A DNA stretch of 10,159 nt from Ectocarpus siliculosus (GCA_000310025.1 FN648885.1:247325-257483); one strand, 5' to 3'; shown: positions 1 through 8,325, numbered from the stretch's first letter. Made by a program: numbers and translations. Notes: generated from the sequence alone by a model not told the origin.

Positions 1-971
1 TCCCCCCCCCCCCCAACCCCGGACTCATGTCCGGCGAACCCCGCGCGGGCAACCGTGACGTTGGCGTCGCCCGCGCAGTACAGCCCGCCCCCGCGCCCGT
101 GGGCGCTGTTCTCCGACAGCGTCGAGTCCAGCACGGACACGGCCCCCCCGTTCGTAACGTAGATCGCGCCCCCAGCGGGGCCCCCCGGGTCCACCGTCGG
201 GCTGTAGCTGTCGCCGCTGCTGTCGCTGCCGCTGGAGGTTGACCTGGCGGCGGCGGCGGCGCCCTCGGCCACGTTGCCGGTGAAGCCGCACCCTTCCGAC
301 GCCCAGAAGCTGCTGCCGCTCCCCCAGGCGTTGACGGCGCCGCCCCCGATCTCGGCGACATTCGACGTGAAGTTCGTCCCGCCGGTGGCCGACACCGCCG
401 ACCCCGCCGACAGGGACACCCCCCCCCCGAACCCCGCGGAGTTCCCGTCCAAGGCGACCCCGTCCAGGACCGCCTGCGCGCCGTCCTGGGCGAACAGGCC
501 GCCCCCGTACCCGTACCAGAGGCCCCAGGCGCCGAGCTCCGCGGAGTTCCCCCGCATGAAACCGCCGCGCACGAAGACCACCGCCGCCGAATCGTCGTCC
601 TCCCCCGCCGCGGCGATCGCGCCGCCGCGACCGGCCACGTTGCCCGAGAACCCGCAGCCGGCCGCGCGCAACACGCCGCCATCGATGGCCATCCCGCCCC
701 CTTGCGCGCCGGCCTCGTTCCCCTCCAGGTGGCAGTCCTCCGCCTGGACGGCCATCTCCCCGTCCCCGGAGACCCAAACGCCTCCGCCGCGGTGAGAATT
801 TGGCACGTCGAAGAAGCCCTCCCGGTACGCGACCGCGTTGTTGGAGAAGTTGGTGCGGAGGAGGGTCAGGTTGCCCGCGGTGAGGAAGGCCCACAGCCCC
901 GCGCCGTTGCCGCCGGACCAGTTGTCCGAAAAAGCCGTGTCCGTGAAGTTGACGTCGAAGGGACCTTCGTT
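1..971 (-). CDS. Exon 6: long coil-rich exon, cut by the left edge
   Basis: The exon gives 323 codons plus two bases. The acceptor has a textbook pyrimidine tract (13 T then CCTCTGCGCCCCTCAG) before AACGAAGGT. The frame reads NEGPFDVNFTDTAFSDNWSG and continues through about ten coils, including FSNNAVA, LEGNEAGAQGGGM, FSGNVAGRGGAI, MRGNSAEL, LDGNSAGFGGGV, FTSNVAEIGGGAV, FTGNVAEG and LSENSAHGRGGGLY. A low-complexity Ala/Ser/Gly/Asp loop of about 30 residues (around 669-699) interrupts one coil before GGAIYV. It ends in a run of Gly codons at the C13 tract of the window edge, where the base count may be unreliable. There is no intron within these 971 bases, unlike the upstream part. Confidence 0.85.
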
Positions 972-3900
972 CTGAGGGGCGCAGAGGAAAAAAAAAAAAA
1001 AGAAGACCACCGGCGGGGAGTTCCGAAAAAAGCGAGTGGGTGCGGTCAAAAAACGAGATGCGTGGCGTGGGACAACACTCACACACGCGGAAGGCATTAG
1101 TAGGGTGACACAAGATAACATACCCCCAGCAAGTACACTAGACCGTGAGCACATCGCCGGGGTGCGGTGTGGCTCACGTAGTCTACGTGACCGTCCCCCT
1201 AGCGAAATGGAGACGAGCCATGCATAGGACATACAACGACAGGCTCTAGCGGCGGTATGGCGGTTAAAGATAGATTGTTAAGGAGAGTGTACACATGAAT
1301 ATATTACAGGAGTAGAAAAATTAAGTAAGAGTGTGTGAAAAATACATAGGCTTGTCCCCCCCTCGTACACCGTACAAATAGCCACCACATCAGTTTGTCG
1401 TGAAACAGTCGCAAACCACGTCACAAACCACGCAGCACAACAGGCGGACCACTGTTTCAGGCCACCCCCCGACGCCGTGAGGCGTCACAGCGCGTGACCG
1501 CCGAATGCTCACGGCTCGCGTGCATACTAATCAGGTTGGAAGTATTCAAATCGCAACTAAGGACATGTTCTTATGGCCAAGTTATTAACCATATTTTATT
1601 TGTTGAGCATAAACTTCATGGCTCACTCCTAGGTTCTCGTGTACATACGTGGTGGCATCTTTTTTCCTTCCTCTTCCAGAATGTATAAATAATACCTACA
1701 TATATCACTTTTTGCAGGGGCCTAAAACTCTGCAAACATACACATACAGCCGTCGCTAATACTCTTCCCATCAAGAACGAACACGTCGCCAACCCTAATC
1801 CTCACTCAACCACATGTACATGCACATACGCGAAACCAACCGGCCAAGTTTCAAGACAGACCGCGTTCTTCGCGAAGCTTGAAAGAGATGGGGGTCTTCG
1901 TGTTCCTATCCCTGACCCCGTACCCCCTACAAAAACCAAGCTTAGACCCAGCGTGAAGGTTAAACACTCATCACTCACGATGATCATGATTCCCCCGCCT
2001 TGGGCGTTTCCGAGATTCCCCACGAAGGACGAGCCCTCGACGGAAATACTGTTGCTTCCAGAAAAATACGCGGCACCAGCGCCCTCCGCTCCGTTGCCGG
2101 TAAAACTGGACGACTTGATGGAAACCGCCGCCTGACCGAAGACGTAGAGGGCCCCTCCTACGTGCGACAATGACGATGACCAGCTCGCGGAGTCGGAGGC
2201 GAAGTTCCCGGTGAAGACGCTGTCGAGCACGTCAACCTGATGTAGTTTCGCCGCCGCGGCATTGTTCGTGAGAGGGCGAGAGGGGGGGGGGGGAGGGAGG
2301 GAGGGAGGGAGGAGTCAGAGGTACACGAACCGTCGTGTCTCATCAAGCGACGATACTCACCCTTTGTCAAGAAAAGAAAAGAAGCAGCGTTCAAGTCGAG
2401 AAAAGAAGCAGCATTCAAGAAAAGAAGCAGCATTCAAGTCGAGAAAAGAAGTAGCATTCAACACCTCAAGAGTAGTAGGAGGATACATCTTCCTGCTGCG
2501 AAGGCCCATCACCAGCCCATTAAGGAAGCCACAAAACAACAACAACAACAACAACAACAACCAACATAGAGCGCCAACACCTCGCGCAGAAGAGAAGCAG
2601 CCAGCAAGGCGAGCACACACACACCGAGCACGCACGAGCAGTCTACAGAGGGCAACGCAAACGCACGTTGTGACTACTGTCAAGCACAAAACAACGCAGA
2701 GAATGCTGGTTAGCGCCGTCGATACAGTTTCAAAAAATCAAAAACACGCGCGACCACCACCACGCCTAAATGTTAGACGCTTGAGACTGAATCTGGCATC
2801 TGGACGCTGGTCACCGGGTGATGCAAACCAAATAACCCCCCCCCACCTGTGCGACATCCCCCTTCACGTGGACCCCGCCGCCGTCCTCCCCCGCCCAGTT
2901 CCCGTCGAGCAAGGTGGAATTCATCGTGACGCTAGCCCCGGCATCCGAATAAACCGCACCCCCGTAAGAGGTGGCGTTGTTGTGCCGGAGCTCGCACTCG
3001 TGGAAAGCCAGCTGAGGCGTGCCTCCCGACAGGCCGACGGCCCCGCCGACGCCGACATCAAAGTTGTCCCAAGCGGAGTTCGGTCCTTCCGCTACGTTGG
3101 CCAGGAAGAGGGTCTTGCGCGCGGTAACCGCCGCGGCGGAGTTGGCCATCACCGCGCCTCCTCGCCACTCGGCCGTGTTGCCTATGTGGTTTGTTGTTGT
3201 TGTTGGTGGTGGTGGTGTCGGTCGTGGTGTTGTTTGGTATTGTTTGTTGCTGTTGTTGTCGTTGTCGTTGTCGTTGTTGTTGTTGTTGTTGTTGTTTTCG
3301 TTGTCGTTGGGCAGTTGCTGTTGTTGCTGTTGTCAATTTTGTTGCTGCTGGTGTTCTTCTGCAGTCTTCGCACTCGGCAGTCTTCGCACTGAAAATCAGG
3401 CATGAATTTTGCTCGGCGCTACTCCAGCCGTCAAATAATCGAATCCCCGTGACTGCTTGTACAGGCTCGCCGACAACACTATATGCATACGTACATCTAC
3501 AAGAAAAATCAACAGACGCACACGCCACACACACACACACACACCCGCGAAAACAAAAAAAACGTTCAATCACCGACAAGGGTCTTTTCCATGCCGCGTG
3601 TACCTTCGAAGCGACAGTCGTTGAGAGCAATGATGGAGCCAGCACCCGTCGACAGGATAGCGCCTCCATCGAGGGGAGCCCTGTTGGCCGTGAAGTTACA
3701 CGATGATACCTGGGCGATGTTCACATACATTTTGAGGGGGTACCCGGGCGGGGGAGAGATTGTCAGCACGGGCCGATGGGTTTGAGCCACGGGTGAAGTG
3801 TGTTTCGCGGTGGATCTCGGACGCCTGCACGAATCGAGACACCAGGAGAGGGTGAACGGTGGGCTGAATGGATCTCAACACAGTGGTGGTCCCAGAATAA

Positions 3901-4228
3901 TCAAGTGTCCTATAATGCCGGCGGTAGGTGACAGGACAAGCATTGGTGCCACCACCAGCGTTGGTGCCAAGACCAGCAATATAGCGGGCAACCGGCCTTA
4001 TTCAGAGTATGAAACACCTTGAATATTCCATCTGAGCCAGACGATTCCACCGGCATTATATCGGGCATTGTTCAACCCGCGCTTCATAGCGGGACCACAA
4101 CTGCTGTAAATGAAATAACACTCGAGAGGATGCTCAGGGTAGGAGGTAGGACAACAGCCGACCTACAATACGGCAACAGCAGCAGCAGCAGAAGCAGCAG
4201 CAGCAGCAACGACACGACCAACATCACA

Positions 4229-4262
<34 letters not shown>

Positions 4263-5155
4263 AACCCAAAACAAACATTATGACCAAAACCAGCAACAGC
4301 AACAGCAACATCATCAACGACAGCAACAACCACAAACCATAACAACGGCAAGTGGAGTGCGCACCAGAAGGGATACATGCTCGCCATCGGCGTAGATGGC
4401 CCCGCCACCGTTATAGTAGGGCGCCGACCCATTCCGCAGCTCCAAGTTTTGCAAAAACAGAGAGGCTCCCCCAGATACCTATGACGCCGGGTTGGGTACA
4501 AGGGCATAGCGAGGGTTAAGGAGGAAAACGACCCCCGAGTCTGGTCAAATTTGGTGGCGGTTGGCTCGAGTCGAGAATACGATCAATCACGCGCTACTGC
4601 TGTGCATATATGCATACATGACCAGCAACTACAGAAACAGCAACACCACGATAAACAACAACATCAACACGACATCAACAACTTGCGGCTTCAGTCGAGA
4701 TCACGACTAAGTCGGCGCTGTACTGCGTACACTTCAAGTATGATGATAAATAACAACAAAACCACCACCACCACGAATAACAACAACAACAACAACAACA
4801 ACACACCTGAAAGAGCCGACTACCACCACCGCCATCCAAAACAGAGCCGTCCCCAACCCCCTCGATCGACAAAGTGGTAGAGTTCCCCACCACCACCGGC
4901 TCCGACAGGGTCAGCGCCCCCTGCCAGGACACCACGAACGCCCCATCGGAGCAGTTGGTGCTTTCCACCAGGGTCGCCAGCTGCGCAGCGGTGGACACCG
5001 TCATCTCCGCAGATGCTGGGGAGCAGGCGGGCGGCGCTGCCTGCTGCGCGAAGGACGACGAAAAACGGCAGGCGAAGACCGCTAAGGACAGCAGCAGCGC
5101 CGACGTCGTGGTCGTCGTCGCCGTTGCCGTACCGAGAGTGCTCGTTACACCCCTC

Positions 5156-5187
<32 letters not shown>

Positions 5188-5292
5188 GCTGCTACTGCAG
5201 CTTGAGGGTGGTGACCGAGGTCGCACTCTTGCCCGCCTGGTTGTGCTCCTGCTGCAGCTGCTCGGAGCGGCTTCGGTGGTACCCATAAACAT
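1..5292 (-). CDS. Secreted right-handed beta-helix protein with PMP-type repeats (six exons, 3' partial)
   Basis: Joining 5292-4807, 4478-4365, 3709-3604, 3181-2847, 2236-1979 and 971-1 gives 756 in-frame codons with no stop; the gene continues past the left edge. Residues 1-64 are an Arg/Ser/Thr-rich leader, 65-75 a hydrophobic core (ALLLSLAVFAC), with likely signal cleavage near SFA/QQ (82/83). Residues about 90-165 resemble the N-terminal cap of pectin-lyase-fold proteins (TLSIEGVGDGSVLDGGGGSR). From about 175 on there are roughly 19 coils with an (F/L)xxN-A motif followed by GG(A/G)(I/V/L), such as FTANRA...GGAI and FSGNVA...GGAI. This is the tetrapeptide pair known from chlamydial PMP repeats, also widespread in eukaryotic algae. 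About a dozen N-x-S/T sequons fit passage through the secretory route. No catalytic residues can be assigned, so surface adhesion, cell-wall structure or polysaccharide binding are all possible. Family is fairly sure; function is unknown. Confidence 0.85.
972..1978 (-). other. Intron 5 (1007 bases)
   Basis: GT-AG, phase 0, the longest intron here. Donor GTGAGTGATG and a long T/C tract at the acceptor are both strong. Unlike the other introns it has no long microsatellite. It contains a 17-base palindrome (1174-1190), a small hairpin (1471-1486) and a 12-base near-tandem CAAACCACG repeat near 1409-1434. Short ORFs on both strands inside are unconvincing. Confidence 0.75.
1174..1190. repeat. 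17-base palindrome in intron 5
   Basis: TCACGTAG and CTACGTGA form eight perfect pairs around a single T. A further inverted pair, CGTGAGC (1144-1150) with GCTCACG (1172-1178), overlaps it. Confidence 0.7.
1979..2236 (-). CDS. Exon 5: three beta-helix coils, frame-neutral exon
   Basis: The exon is 258 bases, exactly 86 codons, phase 0 at both ends. Acceptor AACTACATCAG/GTTGACGTG; donor ATGATCATC/GTGAGTGATG, a strong donor. It encodes VDVLDSVFTGNFAS...VGGALYV, SSSFTGNGAEGAGAAYF and GSSFVGNLGNAQGGGIMII. Skipping it would keep the frame and remove three coils cleanly. Confidence 0.85.
2282..2309 (+). repeat. G12(AGGG)4 tract, quadruplex-capable
   Basis: Twelve G followed by four AGGG units on the plus strand. 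The sense strand of the gene is a C-rich pyrimidine tract in intron 4. Confidence 0.85.
2377..2461 (+). repeat. Minisatellite of 24/19-base units in intron 4
   Basis: Four units begin at 2377, 2401, 2420 and 2444. Each starts AAAAGAAGCAGCATTCAAG with one substitution in units 1 and 4. Units 1 and 3 carry an extra TCGAG, giving lengths 24, 19, 24 and 18 (partial). Confidence 0.9.
2535..2561 (+). repeat. (AAC)9 microsatellite in intron 4
   Basis: Nine perfect AAC units on the plus strand, GTT on the sense strand. Confidence 0.9.
2847..3181 (-). CDS. Exon 4: four beta-helix coils
   Basis: The exon is 335 bases, entering in phase 1 and leaving in phase 0. Acceptor AACCACATAG/GCAACACG; donor GTCGCACAG/GTGGGGG. 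It reads GNTAEWRGGAVM, FLANVAEG...VGGAVGL, ELRHNNATSYGGAVY and LLDGNWAGEDGGGVHV, so four repeat units in sequence. Sequons are NAT and NST. The acceptor is unusual because the AAC repeat in intron 3 leaves almost no pyrimidine tract. Confidence 0.82.
3182..3603 (-). other. Intron 3 (422 bases, AAC repeat next to the acceptor)
   Basis: GT-AG, phase 1. The plus strand from about 3188 to 3360 is GTT/GTC/GCT-rich, including (GTT)8 at 3273-3296, so the sense strand is AAC-rich right up to the acceptor. An AC run lies near 3527-3544 toward the donor side. Confidence 0.78.
3273..3296 (+). repeat. (GTT)8 core of the intron 3 repeat
   Basis: Eight perfect GTT units within a longer GTT/GTC/GCT-rich tract (about 3188-3360). 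The sense strand is AAC, opposite in orientation to the repeats of introns 1, 2 and 4. Confidence 0.9.
3604..3709 (-). CDS. Exon 3: beta-helix coil
   Basis: The exon is 106 bases, entering in phase 0 and leaving in phase 1. Acceptor CATCGCCCAG/GTATCATCG; donor TTCGAAG/GTACACGC. It encodes VSSCNFTANRAPLDGGAI and then a second strand with NDCRFE, the last G completing a glycine with exon 4 (FEG-N). It has one sequon (NFT). The phase change here is matched by the start of exon 4, which supports both junctions. Confidence 0.8.
3710..4364 (-). other. Intron 2 (655 bases, CTG/GTT repeats)
   Basis: GT-AG, phase 0. The donor GTGCGC is weaker than the others. It contains plus-strand (CAG)5 at 4177-4191, (CAG)9 at 4231-4257 and AAC/AGC-rich sequence up to about 4330. 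An 18-base imperfect tandem (TTGGTGCCA-type) lies near 3941-3978. No exon fits the frame inside. Confidence 0.7.
4177..4257 (+). repeat. CAG microsatellite in intron 2
   Basis: (CAG)5, AAG, (CAG)4 and, after a short AAC/ACC-rich spacer, (CAG)9 at 4231-4257. On the gene's sense strand this is CTG. Confidence 0.9.
4365..4478 (-). CDS. Exon 2: first beta-helix coils
   Basis: There are 38 codons, phase 0 at both ends. The acceptor is GCGTCATAG/GTATCTGG, and exon 1 to exon 2 reads RLFQ/VSGGASLFLQNLELRNG, a typical 'hydrophobic strand then LRNGSA' coil. The donor is chosen as CTTCTG/GTGCGC (GT at 4364-4363). A GT fifteen bases earlier (4379-4378) is possible, but it would leave the coil five residues short. 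With the chosen site the spacing from GGAI to the next Cys matches that of the following coil exactly. Confidence 0.75.
4479..4806 (-). other. Intron 1 (328 bases, GTT repeat at the donor end)
   Basis: GT-AG, phase 0. Directly after the GTGTG donor the sense strand carries a GTT run (plus-strand (AAC)8 at 4779-4802), followed by GTG/GGT-rich sequence. No coding exon is seen inside. Confidence 0.75.
4779..4802 (+). repeat. (AAC)8 microsatellite in intron 1
   Basis: Eight perfect AAC units on the plus strand, GTT on the sense strand, beginning only a few bases inside the donor. Confidence 0.9.
4807..5292 (-). CDS. Exon 1: start, Arg/Ser-rich leader, signal segment and beta-helix cap
   Basis: There are 162 codons, ending in phase 0 at CTCTTTCAG/GTGTGT. 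The ATG at 5292-5290 has A at -3 and is the first in-frame Met after two in-frame TAA codons at 5373-5368. A second ATG at 5286-5284 has G at +4 and could also serve. The next Met lies after the hydrophobic segment, so the signal requires one of these two. Residues 33-45 are an unbroken run of 13 serines, encoded by an AGC/AGT repeat. The hydrophobic stretch 65-75 is preceded by an unusually long basic n-region, so a signal anchor cannot be excluded. The part after about residue 90 (LATLVESTNCSDGAF, TLSEPVVVGNSTTLSIEGV) has the usual look of a beta-helix entry segment. Confidence 0.82.
5151..5196 (-). repeat. CTG/AGC repeat encoding polyserine
   Basis: The plus strand shows CCTGCTGCTG with two CTA interruptions; read on the minus strand it is AGC/AGT codons for Ser30-Ser45 of exon 1, broken only by one Cys. 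It is a likely length-variable coding microsatellite. Confidence 0.85.
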
Positions 5293-5364
5293 TCTCCTGG
5301 TCGACTTTGCCTCGATCGAGTGTCTGCAAGCAGGGTGGACGAACAGGCAGTCTTTTTGTGTGTG

Positions 5365-5375
5365 TATTTATTATT
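5365..5375 (-). promoter_or_regulatory. Candidate TATA-like element
   Basis: The minus strand reads AATAATAAATA, about 75 bases upstream of the ATG. A start site about 30 bases downstream would give a leader of about 40 bases. Position and AT content are the only support. Confidence 0.2.
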
Positions 5376-5400
5376 CCTTAAAGCTTGATTTGGGATGGTA

Positions 5401-7400
5401 GGGGGGGTGTAGACGCAGATAATGGCCCGATAGTTTCGGCGGCGGCCTCATCATCTCTTCCCGTCCCTTGAAATGACTAATCAAATCAGTAGATTGCCAG
5501 CAGTCCCGGTTGTTTTCTCCGCGCACCCCTGTTCACTTGGCCCCGAAGCTTTGCAGGGTTTGAGTCTCTGTGCATGTCCCGACATATCACCATCCACCGC
5601 CAGGTAAGGGTAACGAACCTAAATTTTTACGCTGTATACAAGCAGCGTCGTCGGTTCAACTCGCTGCTCGGGTGAACCATCAGCATTTGTCCATATATTC
5701 GTGAGAATATAGAATGAGAGACTGCTGGAGGTTTAATTAACCCTGTCATCACGTTAAAGTGACTAATAAATCGTGAGTAGAGAAGGGAATGGGACTGCTG
5801 AAGGATCCACCTTCTCGTCATGTCGAGTCCGACGGCAAGCACAGCCGGGGAGAAGGTGGGACAAAAACAAAAAAAAGTCCTCAAACTTACACCTCCTGCT
5901 GATGGCTGGTGTACATCGTAGATTGGTGCCGGCGAAACTGCTTAGCAAGTAATACGAAAACACGACATCAACATCCACAACTCACCGTCATCACAACCTT
6001 CGACATCCAAGGGGGACCGCTACACAAAATGCCTGCCACACCGGGCTGCTCCAATAAATGTGTGGCCGCTTGCATGCCTACTTCGTTGTGCATATGTAGC
6101 GCATCATATGCAAGAAGTGGTGCTACAAATAGTGTATGCATACGTTACAGGTCTCAGGAGGGAATGTGATGAGAACGTGATGTTGATGGGAGGTCATTGA
6201 AATTCAAAACCCAGGGAGAGTTTTACGTACAGGCCGCGCGGCCGCGCAGCAAGATTGTTGGGGAATACGGCCGTACGGATGACGAACAAGTGCATCAAAT
6301 ATGTGGGGAGTGTGCGTGGATCCGTGCCGAAGAGACGAGCCAACACGTGGCCACGGATGTGGAGGGCACTGGGGGGAGAGAGGCAGGCGAGGACTTGAAA
6401 AATCACCTACACATCAAAGTAATCACACGACTTTTTTAGGCTCATAAATGCATTAGCCCCAGCATACGCACAGAATCATATGCATAACAGGAGCACGTCC
6501 CTCCTGCTGTGCTTGGACAATAGATGGTTGCGCGATAAAAGATGCGCATCGGAGGCCAGGATTGAGTGGTCTCAGCTAACGGCTTCAGCATCGCTGCATC
6601 TCGCATAGACTACATTTGTACATCGGGCATCAACAATCAACCAAGGTTCACAGAAGCAGCAGGGTCGCTGCTTCTGCCCGTGGGTATGCGGGCCTTCAGA
6701 CTACTCCTTCACAGACACACGCCATGGGCCCCTAGTCGAGACGGAAGGGGTAGCAAGAGCCGCCAGCCCATGGTGGACTCCGTGTTCATCTCTCACCTTC
6801 TACACAAGTCCAGCCCCATCCTGTCGTGCAGTCCGTGAGTCTGGTTTGCGTTTGTGTGTTTCCCCGTCCACATCAGCATGACGTCATGGTGCAGCGTCGG
6901 GGGCTCAGTAAATCATCTACCCCCCCCCGAGAAAAAGCCGACAATGGGATTATGAAGTATGCACCTGCCATACACACACGTACACCAGCGATTGCGCTGA
7001 GAGGATAGCTTATCCTCCCGACACGGCACGGAGGGTTTCAGGATAGCAGCAGAAGGAGACAGAGAAGAGCGCTGCGTGTGTGGGGAGTGCGGCAATTGAT
7101 CAACGGTTGGCCCTGCGGCGGGAGACATTTACGCCATTGCAGCGAGAGAGGGGGGGACCAGGCCATCATAAGCAAGCTGCAGCAGCAGCAGCAAATTTCG
7201 AATAGCGGCGGCGGCCGGCCCGCGCGTTGCACGACCCCGATGCCTCCATGTAGGTCATCGCAAAGGCCGCGAGGACACGGATCCAAGGAAGAGGCGGGGT
7301 GAGTGGCTTCGGTAGTAGAGAGAGCGCGCCACTGGTTTGGTCAAATCATCTCGCACTTTGGCAGACTCGACAAAAAGCACGTAAATTGCCCCCGTGGTGC
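5401..7400. other. Non-coding upstream region, first part
   Basis: Two kilobases without a supportable gene. ORFs are under 95 codons, lie on both strands and show no recognisable domain or repeat motif. Contents are small inverted repeats (5641-5668, 5694-5711, 6651-6676), a 12-base palindrome GGCCGCGCGGCC at 6232-6243, a short CAG run at 7180-7191 and TGCATAC-type motifs. GC content is clearly below that of the exons. Confidence 0.6.
6651..6676. repeat. 10-base-pair hairpin
   Basis: CAGAAGCAGC and GCTGCTTCTG pair perfectly around the loop AGGGTC. It lies in the non-coding right half with no gene on either side. Confidence 0.75.
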
Positions 7401-7667
7401 GCCGCCACACGACTGATTGATTGAAATTCGAGTGTACATCACTTGGGTACATATGGATATTTGTCTCCTTTTCGAGGCGTGTTTTCGACCACCGTTAAGT
7501 GGTGCCGGTAGTCGCAAGCGCCTTCGGAGAGGAGCGGCATGCAGAGCCTCTGCGTTTCAAGCACTTGCCGGGAAACTCCGGCAGGATTACCTGCAGATCA
7601 AAGCTGAGATGAGAGATCATCCGTCTCCTGTTCTGTGTTAGGCCGATTGGACCGGAAGGACCACAGA

Positions 7668-7699
7668 GAGGGATCAAAAGGCTCTGATTTTGATCCCTC
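7668..7699. repeat. 12-base-pair hairpin
   Basis: GAGGGATCAAAA (7668-7679) and TTTTGATCCCTC (7688-7699) pair perfectly around an eight-base loop. On the plus strand no T-run follows. It is too short for a typical plant or algal miRNA precursor. Confidence 0.8.
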
Positions 7700-8289
7700 G
7701 AAGAGCATCGTCTCTGCATGGCGTGTGTGTGAGAGAATAATTGTTTGTGCATCGCAAGGCTTGTGTGCAGAGAGATTTCACTACTGTTTTGCTGCAGATC
7801 CAACGTGGACTTGTGTCTCGGCACTCAGACGTGCTCTCTGCAGTGCACGTGCGTATACATGTATGTATCCAGCTTTGGGGTACAAAATGCATGTCAAAAA
7901 GGCCAGGTTGACTTTGTATGACCGTTTGTCTCCAACAGCAGTCTCCGATTAGTGTCCACTTGTCCTTGTCTCCAGTACCGCTTTTGCGGCAAAACCGGTG
8001 TTCGCAGCTTGCGAGAGCGACGACAGAGCAGTGCCTGCTGTCCGCCACAGTTGCAAAGCTTTTGCTAAACGCCCTTGGCATATTCAAACTTCCGTCCATG
8101 TCGGTACCAAGCCCATTCTACGCCCGTCGTCGGAGCGAGAGAAACTTCGAAAATTCCGAACTGCCTCGGAGATCGCTGATGATTATTCGGTGTGCTGGGG
8201 GCCTTGTTCAACAAGCATTGAACCGGGAACAGCATGAGATGAGGAGCACGCGTCACGTGTTCCCGGTGAAACTTGAAAGTGAAGACTGT

Positions 8290-8325
8290 TATGCATGTAT
8301 GCATGTATACAACATGCATGCATAC
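8290..8325. repeat. ATGCATGT/ACATGCAT repeat cluster
   Basis: Two ATGCATGT copies in direct order, then ACATGCAT in inverted order. Positions 8299-8306 and 8312-8319 form an eight-pair stem with a five-base loop. The cluster includes GTATGCA and TGCATAC copies. Confidence 0.7.

Larger units (their letters stand above)
2237..2846 (-). other. Intron 4 (610 bases, minisatellite and GTT repeat)
   Basis: GT-AG, phase 0. It holds plus-strand (AAC)9 at 2535-2561, a four-unit minisatellite at 2377-2461 and a G12(AGGG)4 tract at 2282-2309. On the sense strand the last is a pyrimidine tract, but it ends about 45 bases before the acceptor. No exon is seen inside. Confidence 0.78.

Noticed and set aside
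25-1113. 362-codon ORF on the minus strand, rich in Arg and Gly
   Set aside because: It is a frame shadow of exon 6 and runs across the intron 5 acceptor. The neighbouring frame gives the beta-helix coils, while this one has no motif and a biased Arg content.
1802-1978. Continuation of the exon 5 ORF past GTGAGT
   Set aside because: The beta-helix motif stops exactly at the strong donor, and the downstream frame ends in a stop; spliced to 971 the motif resumes.
2377-2461. CRISPR array
   Set aside because: The units are head-to-tail with no variable spacers; this is a minisatellite.
2262-3392. 376-codon ORF on the plus strand
   Set aside because: It crosses the minisatellite, the AAC run, the antisense of exon 4 and the GTT tract, and its residues are mostly repeat translations.
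3058-3669. 203-codon minus ORF with a Gln/Thr-rich stretch
   Set aside because: It reads straight through intron 3 in the frame of the AAC repeat; in exon 4 it is out of the coil frame.
1-5292. Bacterial autotransporter or chlamydial PMP gene
   Set aside because: The coil motif is similar, but the gene has five GT-AG introns, many N-glycosylation sequons and no bacterial ribosome site, so it is eukaryotic.
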